This document shows positions 60,336-64,000 of a stretch of DNA of 64,000 nucleotides, in pieces. The position numbers and the translations under genes are program-made. The notes beneath the pieces were generated by a model. That model ran no database searches. It was not told the DNA's origin and saw only the letters and a program-made list of their open reading frames with translations. Numbering within the stretch: position 1 is the stretch's first letter; each line of letters starts with the position of its first letter. Origin of the DNA: Ectothiorhodospira magna (GTDB lineage Bacteria > Pseudomonadota > Gammaproteobacteria > Ectothiorhodospirales > Ectothiorhodospiraceae); contig NZ_FOFO01000001.1 in NCBI RefSeq assembly GCF_900110965.1, forward strand, positions 1 through 64,000. Reading direction: 5' to 3'.

Positions 60336-60377
60336 AAAAACGCCCGAGTGTCGCCGCGACACTTGGGCGTTTTTTTT
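60336..60377 (+). terminator. Terminator of tRNA-Cys
   Basis: A long stem (AACGCCC...GTGTCG/CGACAC...GGGCGTT) is followed by a run of eight T residues, directly after the tRNA. Confidence 0.9.
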
Positions 60378-60475
60378 GGGCATGTCCCATCTGGATAATC
60401 TTCCGCTCCAATACTAGAATCATTTTACGATCAATCACGGTTCGGCGAGCCTGATCCAGGGACGCCTACAACGAT

Positions 60476-61732
60476 ATGCGGGAGACGGACGGCTTGCTTA
60501 AAAAGATCGGCGTCGAAGACTTGAAGCTGGGAATGTATATTGCGGAGTTTTGTGGCTCATGGATGGAGCACCCTTTCTGGCGTACCAGCTTTCTGCTGTC
60601 CAATCCCAAGGATCTGGAAAGGATCCAGTCCAGCAGTATTCAGGCGCTTTGGATCGACTGCAGCAAAGGTCTGGATGTAGACCATTCTGTAAAAGCGGTG
60701 ACCCAGGCAGACGAACATGCCCGGGTCTCATCCCAACTCAGGGCAGTGGCCGAAACCGATCCCCACCCCCATCAGCAGCAGGTATCCATGGAAGAGGAAC
60801 TGCTTCTGGCCAAGAAGACTCTGGTCCTGTCCCGCTCCGCGATGGCTGAAATGTTTGCCGAAGCCCGCATGGGCAATGCGGTGAATATGACCGTGGCAGA
60901 CAACATTGTCGAACAAATCTCCCGCTCCATCGACCGCAACCCCCATGCCTTGATCAGCCTGTGTCGCCTCAAGAAGGTCGACGAATACACCTACATGCAT
61001 TCCCTGGCTGTCTCAGGAATGATGATGGCCCTGGCCAGGGAACTGGCCTTTGATGAGGGGCAGATCAGGGAGGCGGGGTTGGCAGGATTGCTCCATGACC
61101 TGGGCAAAGCATTCATTCCCCTGGATATTCTTAACAAACCCGGCAAGCTGACGGACCAGGAATTTACCATCATAAAATCCCATCCAGAGCAAGGAACCGC
61201 AGTGCTGCACGCTCAGGGGATGAAGGATGACAGTGCCATTGTGGATGTTTGCCTGCATCACCATGAAAAGATGGACGGTTCCGGTTACCCCGCCAACCTG
61301 AACGGCGATCAGATCAGCACACTGGCGCGGATGGGAGCGGTTTGCGATGTCTATGATGCCATCACCTCCAACCGCCCCTACAAGGCAGGTTGGGACCCGG
61401 CCATTTCTCTGCACAAGATGATGAGTTGGACCGGGCATCATTTCGATCCAGTCATTTTCCAGGCTTTCGTCAAAACCCTGGGCATCTATCCGATAGGCTC
61501 TTTGGTCCGGCTCAGTTCCGAGCGGCTGGCCATCGTGGAGGAACAGTCCCAGGCCTCCTTGCTCAAGCCGATCGTCAAAGCGTTTTATTCAATCAGGCAG
61601 TCCTGCGCCATCACACCGATAGTCATTGATCTGTCCCGCCCTGGCTATGAGGAATCCATTATCCAAAGAGAAGATCCCGGAGACTGGGATCTGGAACGGA
61701 TTAAAATGCCCTGGCAATCGCCGCCGGTATAA
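60476..61732 (+). CDS. HD-GYP domain cyclic-di-GMP phosphodiesterase
   Basis: A 418-residue protein. The first 130 residues match the DUF3391 N-terminal domain (KKIGVEDLKLGMYIAEFCGS), and the rest is HD-GYP: LAGLLHDLGKAFIPLDILNK (HD), then HHEKMDGSGYPANLNGD (the GYP motif) and GAVCDVYDAITSNRPYKAGW. Such enzymes hydrolyse cyclic di-GMP to GMP with two or three metal ions. The ATG at 60476 is used; a TTG at 60494 has a better spaced GGGAG site and may be the real start. A GGDEF-EAL protein follows, so this looks like a signalling pair. Confidence 0.92.
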   Translation: MRETDGLLKKIGVEDLKLGMYIAEFCGSWMEHPFWRTSFLLSNPKDLERIQSSSIQALWIDCSKGLDVDHSVKAVTQADEHARVSSQLRAVAETDPHPHQQQVSMEEELLLAKKTLVLSRSAMAEMFAEARMGNAVNMTVADNIVEQISRSIDRNPHALISLCRLKKVDEYTYMHSLAVSGMMMALARELAFDEGQIREAGLAGLLHDLGKAFIPLDILNKPGKLTDQEFTIIKSHPEQGTAVLHAQGMKDDSAIVDVCLHHHEKMDGSGYPANLNGDQISTLARMGAVCDVYDAITSNRPYKAGWDPAISLHKMMSWTGHHFDPVIFQAFVKTLGIYPIGSLVRLSSERLAIVEEQSQASLLKPIVKAFYSIRQSCAITPIVIDLSRPGYEESIIQREDPGDWDLERIKMPWQSPPV

Positions 61733-61831
61733 TCCTCCCCGTCCTGTCCACCGACTTGTGCAGGTCATGGTCGGTCATCTGCTATAACAGGCAGACGGCT
61801 GTGGCTGAAGAAGCGGGGTTTCTCGCACAAA

Positions 61832-64000
61832 ATGATGAAACGTCTACAAGAGATGGCCCTGGCCATGCTACGGGGTAAGACCGTTGCCAAAAAAAGCAGC
61901 GAATCCATCCTGTCCCAACTGCTGAACAACATCCCGGACGTTGCCGTCCAGGGATATCAACTGGACGGGACGACATTTTACTGGAACGAAGCCAGTGAGC
62001 GGCTGTATGGCTATCCGGCCAGCGAGGCGCTGGGCGCCAATCTGGCGGATCTGATCATCCCCCAGCGTGATCGGGAAGCTTTTTCCCGACGCATGGCCCA
62101 ACTACGTGACGGCATCAGGCTGCCACCTTCCGAGATTCTCAATTTGCGCCATCGGCAGGGGCACCTGATCACCGTGCATTCCTCTCATGTCATGGTGCGG
62201 CATGGTGAAAATGACCTGCGACTGTATTGCATGGATGTGGATATCACGGCGCGCAGCCGGGACCAGGAACGGTTATGGGAAGCCGTGCGTGGTGGCAATG
62301 TGGGCCTGTTTGAGTGGCGACCCAACGGAGAGGTCTACCTGACCCCCGAACTCAAGGCACAGATGGGGTATCGGGATGATGAAATGGATAATGACCTGGA
62401 AGTCTGGCGTTCCCTGATCCATCCCGATGAACGGGACACCGGGATTCAGCAGTTCGAGCAGTACACACGTCAGCCCGAAGGCCGATTTCGGGTGGAAATA
62501 CGGATGCGCCACAAAACCGACGGCTGGCGCTGGATCCTTTACCAAGCCTCTCCCGTGTACGGCCCGGATGGGCGGCTCATCAAGATCCTGGGCTCCAGTC
62601 TGGACATCAACGACCGCAAGCAGGCAGAGGAAAAGAGCGAACGACTGGCCTACGCAGTAGAACAAAGTCCCAGCGTGGTGGTCATCACCAACACTGATGG
62701 GGTTATTGAGTACGTCAATCAGCATTTCTGCAACGTCACCGGTTTTTCCAGAGAGGATGTGCTGGGGCAACGCACGGGCATGCTGAGTTTTGAGGGAAAG
62801 AACGCTGACAAATACGCCAGCATCCGGGAGACCCTCAGCAAAGGGGGAACCTGGGAGGGAGAATTCAACAATCGCAAACAATCCGGGGAACCCTACTGGG
62901 AGATGGCGAGAATCGCGCCCATCCGCAACAGCCGGGGTGACGTGACCCACTATATCAAGCTGGCGGAGGACATTTCCGACAAGCGGGCCTTGACTGAACG
63001 CCTGGAATATCTTGCCTTCCACGACCCGCTAACTGGCCTGCCCAATCGCACCCTCATGCTGGACCGCATTGGTCAGGCCATCGTCCAGGCACGGCGGGAT
63101 CGCCATATCCTGGCAGTGGTGTTCATCGACCTGGATGATTTCAAGGTGGTCAACGACTCACTGGGCCATGCCCAGGGTGATCAGTTATTGATACAGGTGG
63201 GGCAGCGGTTGCGCGCCCTGTTGCGCGAAGGGGACACGATTGCACGGTTTGGTGGGGATGAATTCATCCTGTTGCTATCCAGACTCAAACATGTGGATGG
63301 TGTCATCCCCGTCATTGAAAAACTCCAGGACATACTGAGCAGTCCGGTGACCCTCGCTTCTCATCAGGTGCGCGTCACCGCGAGTATCGGAATTGCTCTG
63401 TGTCCCGCGGACAGTGACCGTCCCGACGAGTTGGTGCGCCATGCCGATGCCGCCATGTACCGCGCCAAGTCCGAGGGACGCCGCTGCTATCATTTTTATA
63501 CCCAGGAACTGGACGCCGCCCTGCAGGAGCGAATGGAACTGGATCAAGCCATGCGTCATGCCTTGGAACGGGGCGAGTTCCACCTTGTTTACCAGCCCCG
63601 GGTGGATCTGATCAGTGGTCGGGTGCTCAGTCTTGAAGCGCTGGTGCGCTGGCGGCATCCCGTGTGGGGGATGGTATCGCCAGGTCGCTTTATTCCCCTG
63701 GCGGAGCAGACCGGATTCATATTGACGCTGGGGCCGGAGATCCTGCGGCAGGCCTGTGAACAGATTCATATCTGGAAGGCCCGTGGCATTCCCACCGTGC
63801 CTGTGGCGGTCAACCTGTCGGCCCGTGAGTTCCGGCAGCCGGATGTTTTCGAACGCATCATGGGTGCGTTATCCACTGCGGGACTTGAAGCCAGTGACCT
63901 GGAAATCGAGATCACCGAAAGTGCGGCCATGAGTTCCGTGGATCAGACCATCCGCACCCTCACCCAGCTCAATGATCGGGGCGTGTGCGTCTCCATAGAT
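61832..64000 (+). CDS. PAS-GGDEF-EAL signalling protein, 3' end outside the window
   Basis: An open frame of 723 codons reaches the right edge. Three PAS-like domains cover about residues 25-135, 145-265 and 270-395 (examples FYWNEASERLYGYPASEALG and VVVITNTDGVIEYVNQHFCN). A GGDEF domain follows with an intact active motif, RFGGDEF (near 471), and FIDLDDFKVVNDSLGHAQGD. An EAL domain starts with LVYQPRVDLISGRV and EALVRW (near 601), and is cut off after EIEITESAAM. It therefore could both make and break cyclic di-GMP. There is no clear ribosome site before the ATG at 61832. It follows the HD-GYP gene by 100 bases. Confidence 0.9.
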   Translation, partial: MMKRLQEMALAMLRGKTVAKKSSESILSQLLNNIPDVAVQGYQLDGTTFYWNEASERLYGYPASEALGANLADLIIPQRDREAFSRRMAQLRDGIRLPPSEILNLRHRQGHLITVHSSHVMVRHGENDLRLYCMDVDITARSRDQERLWEAVRGGNVGLFEWRPNGEVYLTPELKAQMGYRDDEMDNDLEVWRSLIHPDERDTGIQQFEQYTRQPEGRFRVEIRMRHKTDGWRWILYQASPVYGPDGRLIKILGSSLDINDRKQAEEKSERLAYAVEQSPSVVVITNTDGVIEYVNQHFCNVTGFSREDVLGQRTGMLSFEGKNADKYASIRETLSKGGTWEGEFNNRKQSGEPYWEMARIAPIRNSRGDVTHYIKLAEDISDKRALTERLEYLAFHDPLTGLPNRTLMLDRIGQAIVQARRDRHILAVVFIDLDDFKVVNDSLGHAQGDQLLIQVGQRLRALLREGDTIARFGGDEFILLLSRLKHVDGVIPVIEKLQDILSSPVTLASHQVRVTASIGIALCPADSDRPDELVRHADAAMYRAKSEGRRCYHFYTQELDAALQERMELDQAMRHALERGEFHLVYQPRVDLISGRVLSLEALVRWRHPVWGMVSPGRFIPLAEQTGFILTLGPEILRQACEQIHIWKARGIPTVPVAVNLSAREFRQPDVFERIMGALSTAGLEASDLEIEITESAAMSSVDQTIRTLTQLNDRGVCVSID

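Overview
The window reads as a gammaproteobacterial chromosome of high GC content. Core gene order and products (valS-holC-pepA next to lptFG, xerD-dsbC, parE/parC, epmB-efp-epmA, iscRSU, pgm) fit that class. cowN, preceded by a sigma-54 promoter and a NifA-type upstream site, indicates a nitrogen fixer; a purple sulfur or related Chromatiales/Ectothiorhodospiraceae host is an inference from this combination, not something the sequence proves.

Layout. (1) 1-1109: the 5' end of an IS200/IS605-type tnpB at the left edge, then rluB with its terminator. (2) 1168-23354: a defence island, all on the minus strand. Its outer parts are two pairs of large enzymes: an SNF2 helicase (DrmD-like) with a 1,638-residue N6-adenine methyltransferase (15574-23354), and a 2,129-residue helicase/DUF1998 protein that appears to carry a C-terminal nuclease fold, with a RelE-like/UvrD helicase (1168-9736). 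Between them lie a DUF262/DUF1524 (GmrSD-like) protein and a lower-GC string of small genes all in one direction: MNT/HEPN-like genes, HigBA, a DUF2442 gene, a CopG antitoxin with a broken toxin, an ApaLI-like nuclease fragment fused to a toxin fragment, and two antitoxins. Repeated TAACAAGG and TTTTAAAGCG motifs at the gene junctions suggest relics of integron-type cassettes. (3) 23542-31154: cowN with its nif-type control, then valS, holC, pepA and the divergent lptFG. (4) 31159-37157: RDD membrane protein, PilZ protein, NfeD/slipin pair, xerD, dsbC, cnoX. (5) 37360-45629: topoisomerase IV (parE, a small membrane gene, parC), htpX with a heat-shock-like promoter, and the EF-P gene with both of its main modifying enzymes. 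(6) 45703-49897: pgm and a short iscRSU operon with an IscR site on its promoter. (7) 49977-60007: two crcB fluoride-channel genes bracketing a lipoprotein, a kinase-like ATPase, an Mla-type lipid transport operon and a MoxR/DUF58/TgpA transglutaminase operon. (8) 60039-64000: tRNA-Gly and tRNA-Cys with promoters and terminators, then two cyclic-di-GMP genes (HD-GYP and PAS-GGDEF-EAL), the last cut by the right edge.

How it works together. The island combines adenine methylation, several ATP-driven helicases, candidate nucleases and toxin-antitoxin modules. It resembles DISARM class 1 in part but lacks separate drmA, drmB and drmC genes, so it is best treated as a DISARM-related or composite anti-phage locus of uncertain type. 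Several small genes inside it are visibly broken, showing recent turnover. The rest of the window is mostly housekeeping: translation, envelope lipid and LPS transport, disulfide handling, chromosome segregation and Fe-S assembly.
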